DNA of 64,000 nucleotides from Clostridia bacterium (GCA_018433675.1 JAHDQS010000024.1:32399-96398); one strand, 5' to 3'. Positions 38,452-49,379 are shown, numbered from the stretch's first letter. Numbers and translations are program-made. Notes: a model not told the origin generated them from the letters alone.

Positions 38452-38485
38452 CCCAAGCCTTAGAAAACTCTTTCTTAGGCTTGGG
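38452..38485. repeat. Long inverted repeat (15-bp arms)
   Basis: CCCAAGCCTTAGAAA and TTTCTTAGGCTTGGG pair over 15 positions with one mismatch around ACTC. Neither side has a T run, so it is not a standard terminator. The remaining bases of 38392-38580 show no gene. The hairpin marks the edge between housekeeping genes and the DUF5131/TcmP cassette. Confidence 0.6.
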
Positions 38486-38580
38486 AGAACCGCGCCCTTT
38501 GAACCCGCTAACCCGTACCCTTGTGAAAACATAATTGTCATGCGAAGTGTTCATTTTTCAACAATATTTCAAGGTATCAT

Positions 38581-39339
38581 TTATTTACATGCAACATTAA
38601 ACAGAACATCGTCATTAGCTGCCAAGCTGGGTATTCTCGGATATTCATCCCATGTTCTATTATCGAGTATGCGACCAGTTATGTGTTTTCGTATACCTCC
38701 CCATTGTTTGAAGAAAAAAGGAGTGTTCTGTTTAATGCAACTTTCTCTTATTTGTCTTACCCATTCAATTTTCATTGGACGTGCTGCAGGACCTGATTCA
38801 CCACCAACTATAACCCAGTCAATATGATTAAAATCAATTTCTCCTAACGGACCTATCAAAGGCTCCAACGACAAAAATTTAATTCTTGCAGGAACAATTT
38901 TTAAATCTTCTATTCTATCCAACACCGTATTATTTTCAACAGTGACCCCTTGCCAAATATTGGGGGACCATTTAAGAAATGGAGCTAGCTCAACGAGTCT
39001 TTTTGAACGTTTAGTTAATATTTGGTAATTATGCCGTGGGGTTTTATTCATTACTTCAAAAGTCCTTTTTATAAAATCGAAAGGAACCTTTTCATGAAAT
39101 AAATCAGACATTGAATTGACAAAAATTCTTTTTGGCTTCTTCCATTTCAAAGGTAGCTCTATTAGATCTTCGTGCAAGGTTACTTCGAAGCCATTCTTAT
39201 ACCTTGGATTTCCCATTGCTTTTAGTCTTTTAGCCATTGTATAGGCATAGCAATTCTCACAACCAGCCGTTATTTTAGTACAACCTGTTACAGGGTTCCA
39301 AGTTGATTCAGTCCATTCTATTTTAGACATTGAACTCAT
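38581..39339 (-). CDS. DUF5131 (Gp37/Gp68) three-Cys-motif protein
   Basis: The 252-residue protein starts SKIEWTESTWNPVTGCTKITAGCENCYAYTMAKRL; the three cysteines (C20, C27, C30) resemble the cluster motif of radical-SAM-type proteins. Further conserved parts are NSMSDLFHEKVPFDFI, YQILTKRSKRL, LEPLIGPL and DWVIVGGESGPAARPM, near phage-type Gp37/Gp68 proteins. It is the 'three-Cys-motif' partner of TcmP, encoded directly upstream. The start at 39339 has AAAGGGG upstream; a GTG at 39357 is the other choice. The reaction and role are unknown. Confidence 0.82.
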   Translation of the reverse strand: MSSMSKIEWTESTWNPVTGCTKITAGCENCYAYTMAKRLKAMGNPRYKNGFEVTLHEDLIELPLKWKKPKRIFVNSMSDLFHEKVPFDFIKRTFEVMNKTPRHNYQILTKRSKRLVELAPFLKWSPNIWQGVTVENNTVLDRIEDLKIVPARIKFLSLEPLIGPLGEIDFNHIDWVIVGGESGPAARPMKIEWVRQIRESCIKQNTPFFFKQWGGIRKHITGRILDNRTWDEYPRIPSLAANDDVLFNVACK

Positions 39340-39408
39340 GGCCATTACCCCTTTCACTGTTAGTATAACATTTTATAGTATATACAGCAAACTTATGTTC
39401 GTATTTGT

Positions 39409-40518
39409 TTAGTCAGTAAATGTAATTTCGACACTGTCACCCATACTTTTTATCCCCTTAATAATTCGTCTGTTCGAAGGATTACATGTTATTCTTCCCT
39501 CTTCTTCAAGTCTTCTTAGTGCTTCTTTATAATTCGCAGAAACAAATGGTGTATTTACATGATGATTATCATGTATTTGTTGTACTGTAAGTGTTTTCCT
39601 TGAAAAACATTTGCATAGTTCTTCGCCCAAACTATCAAGAGGTCTATTATACATAGATAGAAAACTAAGTTGCTTATTTACTACTGGAATGTAGGAAAAA
39701 CTTGCTACACCATCATCGTACTCAGAGCTATGCTTGTACATGATATTTTTCATTATTGTATATCCTAATATATGTTTTGAAACAAGAATTAGATAATGAC
39801 TGGTACGTTCACCTCTTGGGCGCAAAAATCTAAAAGGCAAAACATAGTTTTTCCTGTTTTCAGAAAGAGTCTCGGACAATTCATTTAGAATAGTTTCCTC
39901 ACGGGTCTCAGGTGTCATTCCTTTAACACGCAGTCTTAACAAGTTTGCTCTTTCAATGCCAAAAATTGAATTCATATGCTCCACAACACGCGGATTTGTA
40001 AGACCCATGTTTATCCTATTATAGTTAAAGAAGAAGATACAATCTGATCCCCAATCCTTAATCATAGCAGCTATTAATCTAGAGCTTAATCCCTTATAAC
40101 CCCATGGATCAATAAAACCAAGGGAAGGCACTAAGTTTTTTGTTTCCAAAACTTCAGCGATCTCGTCTCCAATCACACTACTGTAAACCTGAGGTTTGTG
40201 GTGAAGTCTGTCAATCCCCTCAAGTCTTTGAATTTCTGAGCGCAGATTGTTTGCATACCCGGGGTCTGCATCATTGAACAAAATAACCATCTTGTTTTTT
40301 AAAACTGGATGAGCGATTATCTGTTCAATTACTTTTATAGGAGTAGATTTTGTCCCATTTGAATATCTACCAGGACCAGAAAACAAATCAATATATGCAA
40401 GTTTATCACTCCGTGACTTGCTTGCCATAACCGTAGTCCAAGCGCCAAAATAATCTGCTACTATTTTTGACTTAACCTCAGATTGTTCTAACATTTCCTC
40501 AAAGAAATGCTCTGCCAT
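39409..40518 (-). CDS. tcmP: Three-Cys-motif partner protein TcmP
   Basis: The 369-residue protein has a methyltransferase-like N-terminal domain: AYIDLFSGPGRY (44-52), VILFNDADPG (acidic ribose contact) and LGFIDPWGY (137-141, like a DPPY catalytic loop). The C-terminal 100 residues look like a winged helix (RKTLTVQQIHDNHHVNTPFVSANYKEALRRLEEEGRI). The name comes from its constant pairing with DUF5131. TATAAT (40597-40602) upstream suggests its own promoter. The pair is inserted between the holin-like gene and uvrC and is AT-richer than both. Function unknown; DNA or RNA modification is a guess. Confidence 0.8.
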   Translation of the reverse strand: MAEHFFEEMLEQSEVKSKIVADYFGAWTTVMASKSRSDKLAYIDLFSGPGRYSNGTKSTPIKVIEQIIAHPVLKNKMVILFNDADPGYANNLRSEIQRLEGIDRLHHKPQVYSSVIGDEIAEVLETKNLVPSLGFIDPWGYKGLSSRLIAAMIKDWGSDCIFFFNYNRINMGLTNPRVVEHMNSIFGIERANLLRLRVKGMTPETREETILNELSETLSENRKNYVLPFRFLRPRGERTSHYLILVSKHILGYTIMKNIMYKHSSEYDDGVASFSYIPVVNKQLSFLSMYNRPLDSLGEELCKCFSRKTLTVQQIHDNHHVNTPFVSANYKEALRRLEEEGRITCNPSNRRIIKGIKSMGDSVEITFTD

Positions 40519-40691
40519 ACTTCTTGATCCACCTCACTGACAAAGAATCCATATTAATAATTAGCTTGCTGAGAAATTCAAATATATCCTTTTTTTATTA
40601 TACTAAAGTTTTATAAACAGAACCAGAATTGCTAATTTTACTATCCAAATAAGAATATTTCGTCTGCCTCTCCATAACTACCCGGCATACA

Positions 40692-42506
40692 CTAGCGGGG
40701 ATGAAAATATTCCCATATCTGTTGGGCAGTCTTTTTATCGATTCCCTTTGTTGCAGCCAGCTCCTCCCAAGATGCCCCGGAGATTTTTTGCAAAGAAAGA
40801 CCGAACTGCGCCAAAAGAGCCTTTTTTCTACTTGGTCCGACACCGGGTATCTCATCCAGGACCGAAGCAAGATTGCGCCGTCCCCTCAACAACCGATGGT
40901 AAGTTACAGCGTAACGATGGGCTTCATCGCGAATATGCTGCAAAAGCTGAAGCCCCCGGGAATCACGCTGAAGTTCTATCGGTTCCGATCTGCCTTCCAC
41001 AAAGAGCCATTCGTTCTCCTTGGCCAGACCTACCGTAAAAATATCGGCTTGCCCCTGAGCCCTCATCACAGCCCTTGCGGCTGACAACTGGCCCTTCCCC
41101 CCATCAATGACCATTAAATCAGGAAGGGGCAAGAACTTCTCATCTCCCGCGGTCGCCCTGTCAAGACGCCGCCCAATCACCTCAGCCATACTCGCAAAGT
41201 CATCGGGCCCCTCCACCGTTTTGATCTTAAACCTTCTGTATAACGCCGAAACAGGTTTCCCTCCTTCAAAAACCACCATGGAAGCCACGGTTTCCGCTCC
41301 CTGGATATGTGAAATGTCATAACACTCGAGACGGTGAGGCTCCTTCTCCATTTTCAGGACCTGGGCAATTTCCTGCAGGGCCTTTTTACTGCGTTCCTCT
41401 TTTTCCCGGCGGGAGGAAACCTCCAGCCGCAACAACTCCTGGGCATTTGTCCCCACAAGCTCCAGCAGGCCGCGTTTATCCCCTCTGTGCGGAAACTTAA
41501 GATGTACAGCAGCACCCCTTTTCTCCGCCAGCCATTTTTGCAAGATCTCCTCATCTTCAATGGCCTCCGGCACCAGAATTTCAGGAGGCACGTAGTCGAC
41601 CTGGCTGTAATACTGTTTGAGAAATGCTGTTAAAACCTCTCCTCCATTGACTCCTCCCGCACCGTTCATGATAAACCTGTCACGCCCCAAGACCCGTCCG
41701 CTTCTGATAAAAAAAATCCCGACACAGATCTTATCCTCCTCGCAGGCATAGTTTATCACATCCAAATCCTGCATGCGCTCCGAAATTATTTTCTGTTTGG
41801 CAACGACCTTTTCCACCGCCAAAAGCTGGTCCCTGATTTGAGCTGCCTTTTCAAAATCAAGTCTTTCAGCGGCCACTTCCATTTCCGTCTGCAGCTTTTT
41901 TAGCAGAAAACCCTGCTTGCCCTGCAAAAAAAGGATTGCTTCCTCTATGATCTTCCGATAATCCTCTTTTTTTATCAGCCCGCAGCACGGAGCCGCACAC
42001 CTGTTGATATGGGCGTTAAGACACGGTTTATCCCTCTTGGACAGCACAGACTGCTTGCAGGAACGAACAGGAAATACCTTTTTGAGCAGCTTTAACGTCT
42101 CATGGACAGCGGCAGCATTAGTATATGGTCCAAAATACCGGGCACCATCCTTTTTGACAGACCTGACGATTTCAAGACGCGGATAATCCTCCTGTACGGT
42201 AACCTTCAAAAAGGGATAATGCTTATCATCCATCAAGCGTACATTATATTTAGGCTTATGCCTTTTTATCAGATTACTCTCCAGGATCAGGGCTTCGATT
42301 TCCGAGTCGGTAAGGATATATTCGAAGTCGCGAATCTTGCCGACCATGCTCTCAATCCTAGGAGAGGCATGCCCGGAGGAAAAGTATGAACGCACACGGT
42401 TTTTGAGATTAACCGCCTTCCCGATATATATAATCTCGCCACCCTCGTCTTTCATCAAATAGACACCGGGAGAGGAAGGCAGCTTATCTAGTTTTTCTGC
42501 AAGCAT
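40692..42506 (-). CDS. uvrC: Excinuclease ABC subunit C
   Basis: The 604-residue protein begins with the GIY-YIG nuclease (LPSSPGVYLMKDEGGEIIYIGKAVNLKNRVRSYF), has the UVR motif (LQTEMEVAAERLDFEKAAQIRDQL), the RNase H-like nuclease core (LECYDISHIQGAETVASMVVFEGG, DLMVIDGGKGQLSAA) and C-terminal helix-hairpin-helix pairs (LDEIPGVGPSRKKALL). It makes both cuts in nucleotide excision repair. It follows uvrA by 48 bases. Confidence 0.97.
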   Translation of the reverse strand: MLAEKLDKLPSSPGVYLMKDEGGEIIYIGKAVNLKNRVRSYFSSGHASPRIESMVGKIRDFEYILTDSEIEALILESNLIKRHKPKYNVRLMDDKHYPFLKVTVQEDYPRLEIVRSVKKDGARYFGPYTNAAAVHETLKLLKKVFPVRSCKQSVLSKRDKPCLNAHINRCAAPCCGLIKKEDYRKIIEEAILFLQGKQGFLLKKLQTEMEVAAERLDFEKAAQIRDQLLAVEKVVAKQKIISERMQDLDVINYACEEDKICVGIFFIRSGRVLGRDRFIMNGAGGVNGGEVLTAFLKQYYSQVDYVPPEILVPEAIEDEEILQKWLAEKRGAAVHLKFPHRGDKRGLLELVGTNAQELLRLEVSSRREKEERSKKALQEIAQVLKMEKEPHRLECYDISHIQGAETVASMVVFEGGKPVSALYRRFKIKTVEGPDDFASMAEVIGRRLDRATAGDEKFLPLPDLMVIDGGKGQLSAARAVMRAQGQADIFTVGLAKENEWLFVEGRSEPIELQRDSRGLQLLQHIRDEAHRYAVTYHRLLRGRRNLASVLDEIPGVGPSRKKALLAQFGLSLQKISGASWEELAATKGIDKKTAQQIWEYFHPR

Positions 42507-42554
42507 TTCTCATCACCCGCTTTCTAACCCGGTTATATTTCCACGCTCCTACCC

Positions 42555-45371
42555 TTACAGCATCTTCCGAAGATAGCTTGCCGTGTGACTGACCTTGTTT
42601 TCCCTTACCTCCTCGGGAGTCCCTACAGCCAATACTTCTCCTCCCTTGTCTCCGCCTTCCGGCCCCAAATCGATAAGGTAATCGGCCGTCTTTATCACAT
42701 CCAGATTGTGCTCAATCACCAAGACGGTATCGCCGTTATCCACTAAGCGGTTCAAGACATCCAGGAGCTTATGAATATCAGCTAAATGCAGCCCTGTGGT
42801 AGGTTCGTCCAGGATATAGAAAGTCTTGCCGTTGCTGCGGCGGCTCAACTCGGTGGCTAGTTTGACCCGCTGGGCCTCCCCCCCTGACAGAGTGGTCGCT
42901 GGCTGTCCGAGCCTGATGTAGCCAAGACCGACATCCTGCATTGTTTTAAGCTTCCGATAGATGCGAGGATGGTTTTGGAAAAACTCGGTCGCTTCGTCCA
43001 CTGTCATTTCCAAAACCTGATAAATGTTTTTTCCTTTATACCGTACCTCCAGTGTCTCCCGATTGTACCTCTTGCCCTTGCAAACCTCGCAGGGCACATA
43101 AACATCCGGCAAAAAGTGCATCTCGATCTTAATGATCCCATCCCCGGTACAGGCTTCACAACGTCCGCCCTTAACATTGAAACTGAATCTACCCGGATTA
43201 TACCCCCTCATCCGTGCCTCAGGCGTTCGGGAAAAGACCTCGCGAATCCCGTCAAAAACACCCACGTAAGTGGCCGGATTCGATCTGGGCGTCCGCCCGA
43301 TGGGGGATTGATCGATATTGATGACCTTATCCAAATGCTCTAACCCTGTGATTTCCTTAAATAAAGCCGGTTTTTTCTTAGCACGCTGAAGTTCATGGGC
43401 CAGATGCCGATAAATTATCTCATTGACCAGGCTGCTTTTGCCCGAACCTGATACGCCCGTTACGCAGGTGAACAGATTAAGTGGTATCTCCACGTCAATT
43501 TCCTTCAAATTATTGGCAGCCGCACCCCGCACCTTCAACCACTTTCCGTTGGGAGTCCGGCGCAGCAGAGGTACCGGAATGCTCTTGCGTCCGCTTAAAT
43601 ATTCACCGGTAATCGATTCCGGCGCCTCTTTAATCATCTCCACCGTACCCTGGGCTACTATCCGACCGCCGTCCAAACCGGCGCCCGGCCCTATATCAAT
43701 GATATGATCCGCCGCATACATTGTTTCCTCATCATGTTCCACAACCAACACCGTGTTTCCTAAATCACGTAACGAGGTCAGAGTCTCAATCAGCCTCTGG
43801 TTATCACGCTGATGCAGTCCGATTGACGGTTCATCCAGAATATACAGCACTCCCATCAGGCTTGAGCCGATCTGAGTGGCCAGCCTGATGCGCTGAGCCT
43901 CACCGCCGGAAAGAGTTCCCGCCGCCCGGTCCAGGGTCAGGTATTCCAAGCCGACGTTTTTCAGGAAACCCAGCCTCTCTCTGATTTCCTTCAAAACCTG
44001 CCTACCTATAATCATCTCCCTTTCCGACAGCTTTAACGTCTCGAAGAACCTCAGAGCCTCGCCTACCGCCAGCCGGGCAACCTCATAAATGTTTCGCCCT
44101 TGAATAGTCACGGCCAGACTCTCCGGTCTCAAGCGGGCCCCTTGGCAGTCGGGACAGAAGCTGCTCCTCATATATAACTCAATTTCCCTCCGCATATAGT
44201 CGGACTTTGTTTCCCTGTGCCGCCGCTGCAAACTGGGAATGACTCCCTCGTAAACCATCTCGAAAGCCCTGGCAGATCCTTGGGCATTCCGGTAACTGAC
44301 CTTGACTTTTCGCCCGCCGGCTCCGTAAAGAACAGCCCGCTGTTGCTCCTCCGTCAACCGGGCAAAGGGTGTCTGCATCGAAAACCCATACAGATTTCCC
44401 AAGGCCTCCAGCATACCCATATATATCGGTGAAAACCCCTTACTCCAGGGTTCTACCGCCCCTTCTGCCAGTGATTTTTGCTTGTCGGGCACCACCAACT
44501 CAGGGTCCATCTCCAGTTTAAACCCTAATCCACCGCAAGTAGGACAAGCCCCAAAGGGGTTGTTAAAAGAAAACATCCTGGGGGTCATTTCCTCAAAAGC
44601 GATTCCGCAATCCGGGCAGGCAAACTTCTCACTGAACAAAAGCTCCTCCTGCCCGCTCACATCCACATTTATAATCCCGTCCGATAAGCCGAGAGCCGTT
44701 TCCAGCGAATCGGCCAGCCTCTTTTCTCCGCCGGGCCGGATGATGATTCTGTCCACCACGACCTCAATGGTATGTTTCTTGTTTTTCTCTAGGGCCACCT
44801 CTTCAGAGGTCTCCATGATTTCACCGTTTACCCTCATGCGGACAAAGCCGTTTTTCCTGATGTCCGCAAGGATTTTTTGGTGTTCGCCCTTCCGGCCGCG
44901 CACCAATGGCGCTAAAATCTGGATCCTCGTACCCTCCGGATAGGTCAGCAGCCTGTCCACTATCTGCTCGACCGTTTGCTGTGCTATAGGTTTGCCGCAT
45001 TTATAACAGTGCACCTTGCCAATCCGGGCAAATAACAGACGCAGATAATCATAAATTTCAGTGACCGTACCAACCGTAGACCGGGGGTTTTTGGAAGTTG
45101 TTTTCTGGTCAATGGAGATCGCAGGCGATAACCCCTCGATATAATCCACATCCGGCTTATCCATCTGACCTAAAAACTGCCGGGCATAGGCGGAAAGTGA
45201 CTCCACGTAACGTCTTTGCCCCTCGGCGTAAATGGTATCAAAAGCCAGCGAGGACTTGCCCGAACCGCTCAGTCCCGTGATAACCACCAGCTTATCCCGT
45301 GGAATCTCCACGTCAATGTTCTTTAAATTATGGGAACGTGCTCCCTTGACCACTATTTTATCCTTTGCCAT
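42555..45371 (-). CDS. uvrA: Excinuclease ABC subunit A
   Basis: The 938-residue protein has two ABC ATPase halves ([27 protein letters not shown] and [19 protein letters not shown], each with LSGGEAQR signatures) and the zinc modules ([16 protein letters not shown]...[14 protein letters not shown]...CEVCKGKRY). It scans DNA for damage and loads UvrB. It overlaps uvrB by 14 bases, so the two are translationally coupled. Confidence 0.98.
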   Translation of the reverse strand: MAKDKIVVKGARSHNLKNIDVEIPRDKLVVITGLSGSGKSSLAFDTIYAEGQRRYVESLSAYARQFLGQMDKPDVDYIEGLSPAISIDQKTTSKNPRSTVGTVTEIYDYLRLLFARIGKVHCYKCGKPIAQQTVEQIVDRLLTYPEGTRIQILAPLVRGRKGEHQKILADIRKNGFVRMRVNGEIMETSEEVALEKNKKHTIEVVVDRIIIRPGGEKRLADSLETALGLSDGIINVDVSGQEELLFSEKFACPDCGIAFEEMTPRMFSFNNPFGACPTCGGLGFKLEMDPELVVPDKQKSLAEGAVEPWSKGFSPIYMGMLEALGNLYGFSMQTPFARLTEEQQRAVLYGAGGRKVKVSYRNAQGSARAFEMVYEGVIPSLQRRHRETKSDYMRREIELYMRSSFCPDCQGARLRPESLAVTIQGRNIYEVARLAVGEALRFFETLKLSEREMIIGRQVLKEIRERLGFLKNVGLEYLTLDRAAGTLSGGEAQRIRLATQIGSSLMGVLYILDEPSIGLHQRDNQRLIETLTSLRDLGNTVLVVEHDEETMYAADHIIDIGPGAGLDGGRIVAQGTVEMIKEAPESITGEYLSGRKSIPVPLLRRTPNGKWLKVRGAAANNLKEIDVEIPLNLFTCVTGVSGSGKSSLVNEIIYRHLAHELQRAKKKPALFKEITGLEHLDKVINIDQSPIGRTPRSNPATYVGVFDGIREVFSRTPEARMRGYNPGRFSFNVKGGRCEACTGDGIIKIEMHFLPDVYVPCEVCKGKRYNRETLEVRYKGKNIYQVLEMTVDEATEFFQNHPRIYRKLKTMQDVGLGYIRLGQPATTLSGGEAQRVKLATELSRRSNGKTFYILDEPTTGLHLADIHKLLDVLNRLVDNGDTVLVIEHNLDVIKTADYLIDLGPEGGDKGGEVLAVGTPEEVRENKVSHTASYLRKML

Positions 45372-47355
45372 GTTCTTCCCTTCTCATCTTTTCTTGTAAT
45401 TCGATAATAATATCCCTGAACTCGGCCGCTTTTTCAAAGGCCAACTCACGAGCCGCTTCCTTCATCTCCTTTTCCAAGGAGTGGATTACATCTTTTATCT
45501 CTTCCCGTGTCAGGCTTGCACTGTCAACACGGTAACCTTCCTTCGCTTCCGCCACGCTTGTGGCTTCCAGCACATCCCTCACCGCTTTTTTCACAGTTTC
45601 CGGAGTGATGTTATGAAGGCGATTGAATTCCGTTTGTATTCTTCTTCTTCTCTCAGTCTCGGCAATCGCTGCCTTCATCGAATCCGTTACCCTATCCGCA
45701 TACATAATGACCTGCCCGTTTAAATTACGAGCTGCCCGACCACTGGTCTGAATCAAAGACCTCTCCGAGCGCAAAAAACCTTCCTTGTCCGCATCCAGTA
45801 TCGCCACCAAAGAAACCTCGGGAAGATCCAAACCCTCTCGCAACAGGTTGATTCCTACCAATACGTCGAATTCTCCCAGGCGCAGATCACGAATGATTTC
45901 GGTCCTTTCCAGGGTCTTGATTTCCGAATGCAGGTACCTCACCCTCACCCCGGCTTCATGGAGGTAATCTGTCAGGTCTTCTGACATTTTTTTCGTCAGG
46001 GTCGTAACCAGGACACGTTCGTTCCTCTTGGTTCTAATGCTTATCTCCTGTAGGAGATCGTCTATCTGACCTTGGGTAGGCCTTACGGATATCTGTGGGT
46101 CAATTAAACCGGTGGGCCGGATAATTTGCTCGATTATGCTATTACTGTGTTTTAACTCATAGGGTCCCGGTGTTGCCGAAGAAAAAAGGATTCGCTGTGC
46201 CTTCTTCTCAAACTCCTCAAACCGCAAGGGACGGTTGTCCAAGGCCGAAGGAAGGCGAAACCCGTGCTCTATCAAGGTCTGCTTGCGGGACCTGTCCCCT
46301 TCGTACATCCCGCCCAACTGAGGCACCGTCACATGAGATTCATCAATAATGATAAGATAATCATCAGGAAAAAAGTCCATTAGACAATAGGGCGTCTCTC
46401 CGGGCCTTCTCTCTGTTAAATGACGGGAATAGTTCTCGATCCCCGAACAAAAGCCTATCTCTCGCATCATTTCCAGATCATACCTTGTCCGTTGTTCCAG
46501 GCGCTGGGCTTCCAACAGCTTTTCTCTGCTTCGCAGTTCCTTCAGCCGCTCTTCCAATTCACGCTCAATATCCCCCAGTGCCCGCTCCAGCTTTTCTCTG
46601 CCCGTCACATAATGACTGGCCGGAAAAATGCTGATATGCCGACGCACACCCTTGATTTCGCCGGTGACGGTATCAACTTCCACAATTCGTTCAATCTCAT
46701 CACCGAACAGTTCAACCCTCACGGCACTTTCACCGTAAGAAACCGGGAATATCTCGATGACATCACCGCGTACCCTGAAGGTACCGCGGACAAAGTTCAG
46801 GTCATTCCGGTCATATTGGATTTCGATGAGCCGCTTTAAAATGTCCTCCCGCTCCATACTCTGACCGGGACGAAGAGAAAGCATCTGTTCCCGGTACTCC
46901 TCAGGAGAACCTAAACCATAGATACAGGAAACACTGGCTACCACAATCACGTCTCTCCTTTCAAAGAGAGAGGCCGTGGCCGAGTGTCTCAGCTTCTCTA
47001 TCTCATCATTGATAGACGCATCCTTTTCTATATAGGTATCAGTCTGGGGCATATAAGCCTCAGGCTGGTAGTAATCATAATAGCTGACAAAATACTCTAC
47101 GGCGTTGTCCGGGAAAAACTCCTTAAACTCACTATACAACTGCGCCGCCAGCGTCTTGTTATGGGCAATGACCAGCGTAGGCCGTTGTGCCTTTTCGATA
47201 ACATGAGCCATGGTATAAGTCTTCCCCGTACCGGTGGCCCCCAAAAGTGTCAGCCTTGTCGCTCCCTTTGCGAGTTGCCCGGTAAGGGCTTGAATAGCCT
47301 GGGGCTGATCTCCCTTCGGCTGATATTCGGATTCCAAGCGAAACACATTTTCCAT
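45358..47355 (-). CDS. uvrB: Excinuclease ABC subunit B
   Basis: The 665-residue helicase-like protein has Walker [18 protein letters not shown], the beta-hairpin region [39 protein letters not shown], motif [34 protein letters not shown] and a C-terminal UVR motif ([24 protein letters not shown]). It verifies damage and recruits UvrC. The ATG at 47355 follows AGGTGG; a TTG six bases earlier is the alternative. It heads the uvrB-uvrA-uvrC run. Confidence 0.98.
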   Translation of the reverse strand: MENVFRLESEYQPKGDQPQAIQALTGQLAKGATRLTLLGATGTGKTYTMAHVIEKAQRPTLVIAHNKTLAAQLYSEFKEFFPDNAVEYFVSYYDYYQPEAYMPQTDTYIEKDASINDEIEKLRHSATASLFERRDVIVVASVSCIYGLGSPEEYREQMLSLRPGQSMEREDILKRLIEIQYDRNDLNFVRGTFRVRGDVIEIFPVSYGESAVRVELFGDEIERIVEVDTVTGEIKGVRRHISIFPASHYVTGREKLERALGDIERELEERLKELRSREKLLEAQRLEQRTRYDLEMMREIGFCSGIENYSRHLTERRPGETPYCLMDFFPDDYLIIIDESHVTVPQLGGMYEGDRSRKQTLIEHGFRLPSALDNRPLRFEEFEKKAQRILFSSATPGPYELKHSNSIIEQIIRPTGLIDPQISVRPTQGQIDDLLQEISIRTKRNERVLVTTLTKKMSEDLTDYLHEAGVRVRYLHSEIKTLERTEIIRDLRLGEFDVLVGINLLREGLDLPEVSLVAILDADKEGFLRSERSLIQTSGRAARNLNGQVIMYADRVTDSMKAAIAETERRRRIQTEFNRLHNITPETVKKAVRDVLEATSVAEAKEGYRVDSASLTREEIKDVIHSLEKEMKEAARELAFEKAAEFRDIIIELQEKMRREEHGKG

Positions 47356-47476
47356 CCCCAAGCACCACCTTTACTTTCATTTTACCTCTATACCTATCTT
47401 AGAATAACTTAGAACGTATGTTCTGTCAACGTAAATATCTCCTCGTAATGTCTTCTTTCCCAAGCCATCAAGAAAC

Positions 47477-47505
47477 AAAAACTCCCGGCTGACCGAGAGT
47501 TTTTA
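47477..47505. terminator. Bidirectional terminator upstream of uvrB
   Basis: AAAAACTC pairs with GAGAGTTTTT around CCGGCTGACC, with A/T runs on both sides. It separates uvrB from the toxin-antitoxin patch. Confidence 0.7.
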
Positions 47506-47525
47506 GTATAAACTTCCCCTGCTGA

Positions 47526-47716
47526 CTACTGTTCAAACACAACCTCTCCATATTTCATAATCTCTTCAAGAAAACCACTGCTACATCTATATCACTATCT
47601 TCCCTCCAGTCTCCTCGCGCGAATGAACCGTACAGAATAACTTTTTTAGGTTTCATATTTTCGTTTACTACTAATGCATATTTTTTTACAATATCTACAA
47701 CTTGGCGCTTATCCAT
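47526..47716 (-). pseudogene. MNT-type nucleotidyltransferase remnant
   Basis: The frame reads MDKRQVVDIVKKYALVVNENMKPKKVILYGSFARGDWREDSDIDVAVVF, the start and GSFARG/DSDID catalytic motif of minimal nucleotidyltransferases, then hits TGA at 47555-47557 after 53 residues. In a shifted frame the text resumes FLEEIMKYGEVVFEQ, the usual end of the family. The roughly 40 residues in between are gone. MNT proteins are antitoxins of HEPN/MNT pairs; no HEPN partner remains here. Confidence 0.7.
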
Positions 47717-47741
47717 AAATATAGCACCTCCGTCTTATGTA

Positions 47742-48134
47742 TCAACTACCAATAATTTTTAAAAACTCCTGTGGCCCCATAACCCATGGAATACTCGGAA
47801 AGCGCCTTATATTCCCTGTTACCAGATGCGCCTTGGCTGTTTTTGCAACTTCATAAAACACCTTGTCATCTTCATCCTCAAAAACATCCGCAACCGGAAC
47901 AGGCACAACAGAAATGCCCGTATTTACAATAAAGTTCATAACCTGCCTGACCGCCTGCTTATCAAAACAAAACTTAGGACCAACAAGCACTTCCTGATAC
48001 TCTGCTATGATCCGGCTGTCATAACACATTACAACACTACCGTTTAAGAGATGGTCAAACACCTTGGCAGGACTGCCATAAGGTGATAGAAGCGCAGAAA
48101 CGAGGATATTTGTATCAAGTACTACTTTTTTCAT
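47742..48134 (-). CDS. PIN-domain toxin (COG1569 type)
   Basis: The 130-residue PIN protein begins KVVLDTNILVSALLSPYGSPAKVF with the first metal Asp, has SRIIAEYQEVL (conserved Glu), EDEDDKVFYEVAKTAKAHLVTGNIRRFP (the acidic cluster and TGN) and a closing GPQEFLKII. PIN toxins cut RNA. Its ATG overlaps the end of the antitoxin gene by 20 bases. Confidence 0.85.
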   Translation of the reverse strand: MKKVVLDTNILVSALLSPYGSPAKVFDHLLNGSVVMCYDSRIIAEYQEVLVGPKFCFDKQAVRQVMNFIVNTGISVVPVPVADVFEDEDDKVFYEVAKTAKAHLVTGNIRRFPSIPWVMGPQEFLKIIGS

Positions 48135-48417
48135 TCTTTTTCTCCCGGCGCACCTTGTATATCTCGGCGTCTATTTCTTCGGCCACCATTTCCGACCTGC
48201 CATTTCTAATTGAAGATAACCGCAGCTTATTTACTGCCCTCATAGCCACCGACTGTCTCACAGCGGCCAGTACCTCCTCGAGATTCTCATCATCAATCTT
48301 GATCATTAATGCGGTTGGCTTGCCATTGTTAGTTATGATGACTTCCCGGGTTTTATCAAGCTTATCCCAGACCTCACGAGGATGCGTCCTTAAATCCCTC
48401 ACCGTATAAAAATTCAT
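48115..48417 (-). CDS. Phd/YefM-like antitoxin
   Basis: A 100-residue protein: NFYTVRDLRTHPREVWDKLDKTREVIITNNGKPTALMIKI is the Phd/YefM DNA-binding fold and the helical, charged C-terminus (EEIDAEIYKVRREKKNEKSST) should bind the toxin. The start at 48417 follows GGGGTGATG; an upstream start at 48438 lacks a site. It precedes and overlaps the PIN toxin gene and probably represses its own promoter. Confidence 0.8.
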   Translation of the reverse strand: MNFYTVRDLRTHPREVWDKLDKTREVIITNNGKPTALMIKIDDENLEEVLAAVRQSVAMRAVNKLRLSSIRNGRSEMVAEEIDAEIYKVRREKKNEKSST

Positions 48418-48530
48418 ATCATCACCCCGACATCTCAACTTCCCTTGCCATCAATATACCATATTGTCACCCATATGTCTACATTTTCCTATCCTAATCA
48501 CCACATCAAATATTGTCTATCACATACTGC

Positions 48531-48700
48531 TAGCCCTTAAGCTTCCTCAACCACTTCTTAAGCAGTCCTGCCGAACCCGAGAACTCCACATAGGGACCGT
48601 ATTGCCCTTCCGGCACAGGAATATACCCCGGATTTTCGCCGGTCTTGAAATATACCGTTTTTCTCTGCTGTATCTGTTTTCTGCCCCGCAAAACTTCAAC
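48531..48700 (-). repeat. Duplicated 3' end of the PDZ protein gene (copy 1)
   Basis: About 165 bases closely match the end of the PDZ gene (49381-49550), encoding VYFKTGENPGYIPVPEGQY...GLLKKWLRKLKG in place. The copy forms a short open frame (48530-48721) with no upstream PDZ or membrane part and is unlikely to be a functional gene. Confidence 0.8.
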
Positions 48701-48803
48701 TTCAAGCAAACTTTTATACAAGAAAAGACCCCCAATAAAATCAAAGGGGATATCACGTCAACTGCCTCCTTGAGGGATATGTTTATAATGTATGATTGTT
48801 CAG

Positions 48804-49290
48804 TCAATGCCTTTCACCTTGTACACGCTCACGACTTTTCTCCTCATACGTCATTATTCTGTGGTCCTCTGTCAGAAGCTTCATTTGACTTATTGCAATG
48901 GCATTGAGCTTTTTTAGCCGCTCGTTTTGTGGCATGCCTTCTCCAATAAATACAGCATTCAGGTTTTCCATATTTGAAAGACATACAAGTTGTGAAACAT
49001 TGGCATAATCACGGATATTTCCTTTAAGTTTAGTATTAGCATCCCTCCACTGTTTAGCGGTCATCCCGAATAAGGCAATATTTAACACATCAGCTTCACT
49101 TGCATAAACCTGATTAACCTGCTGCGATGTTAGTTCGACGGGGATTAAGTTCTCTTTAACTGATTTTATAACTATTCAAACCAGCTTGACTTTTAATTAC
49201 GGCGAATTCGCCGTAATTAAAATCAGGATTATGTATTTGTTCCCATATCCCCAAAAACTCAACTGTATTTCGGTTACGAAGCCAATCTGA
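48804..49290 (-). pseudogene. KilA-N-type protein remnant
   Basis: From 49290 the minus strand reads SDWLRNRNTVEFLGIWEQIHNPDFNYGEFAVIKSQAGLNSYKIS and stops. A shifted frame continues SVKENLIPVELTSQQVNQVYASEADVLNIALFGMTAKQWRDANTKLKGNIRDYANVSQLVCLSNMENLNAVFIGEGMPQNERL to 48804. Both are parts of KilA-N-domain DNA-binding proteins of phages; the N-terminus and the middle are lost. It lies between the two copies of the PDZ 3' end. Confidence 0.65.
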
Positions 49291-49379
49291 AATAAAAAAG
49301 CTGCCATCTCAACTACATATATTATACCAAACGTATGTTCTTTTTCAACATCTATTTTCGGCTTAGCGGCATCCTCCTG

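Noticed and set aside
48530..48721. Separate small protein gene
   Set aside because: It is the copied 3' end of the PDZ gene without its own domain; treated as a repeat.
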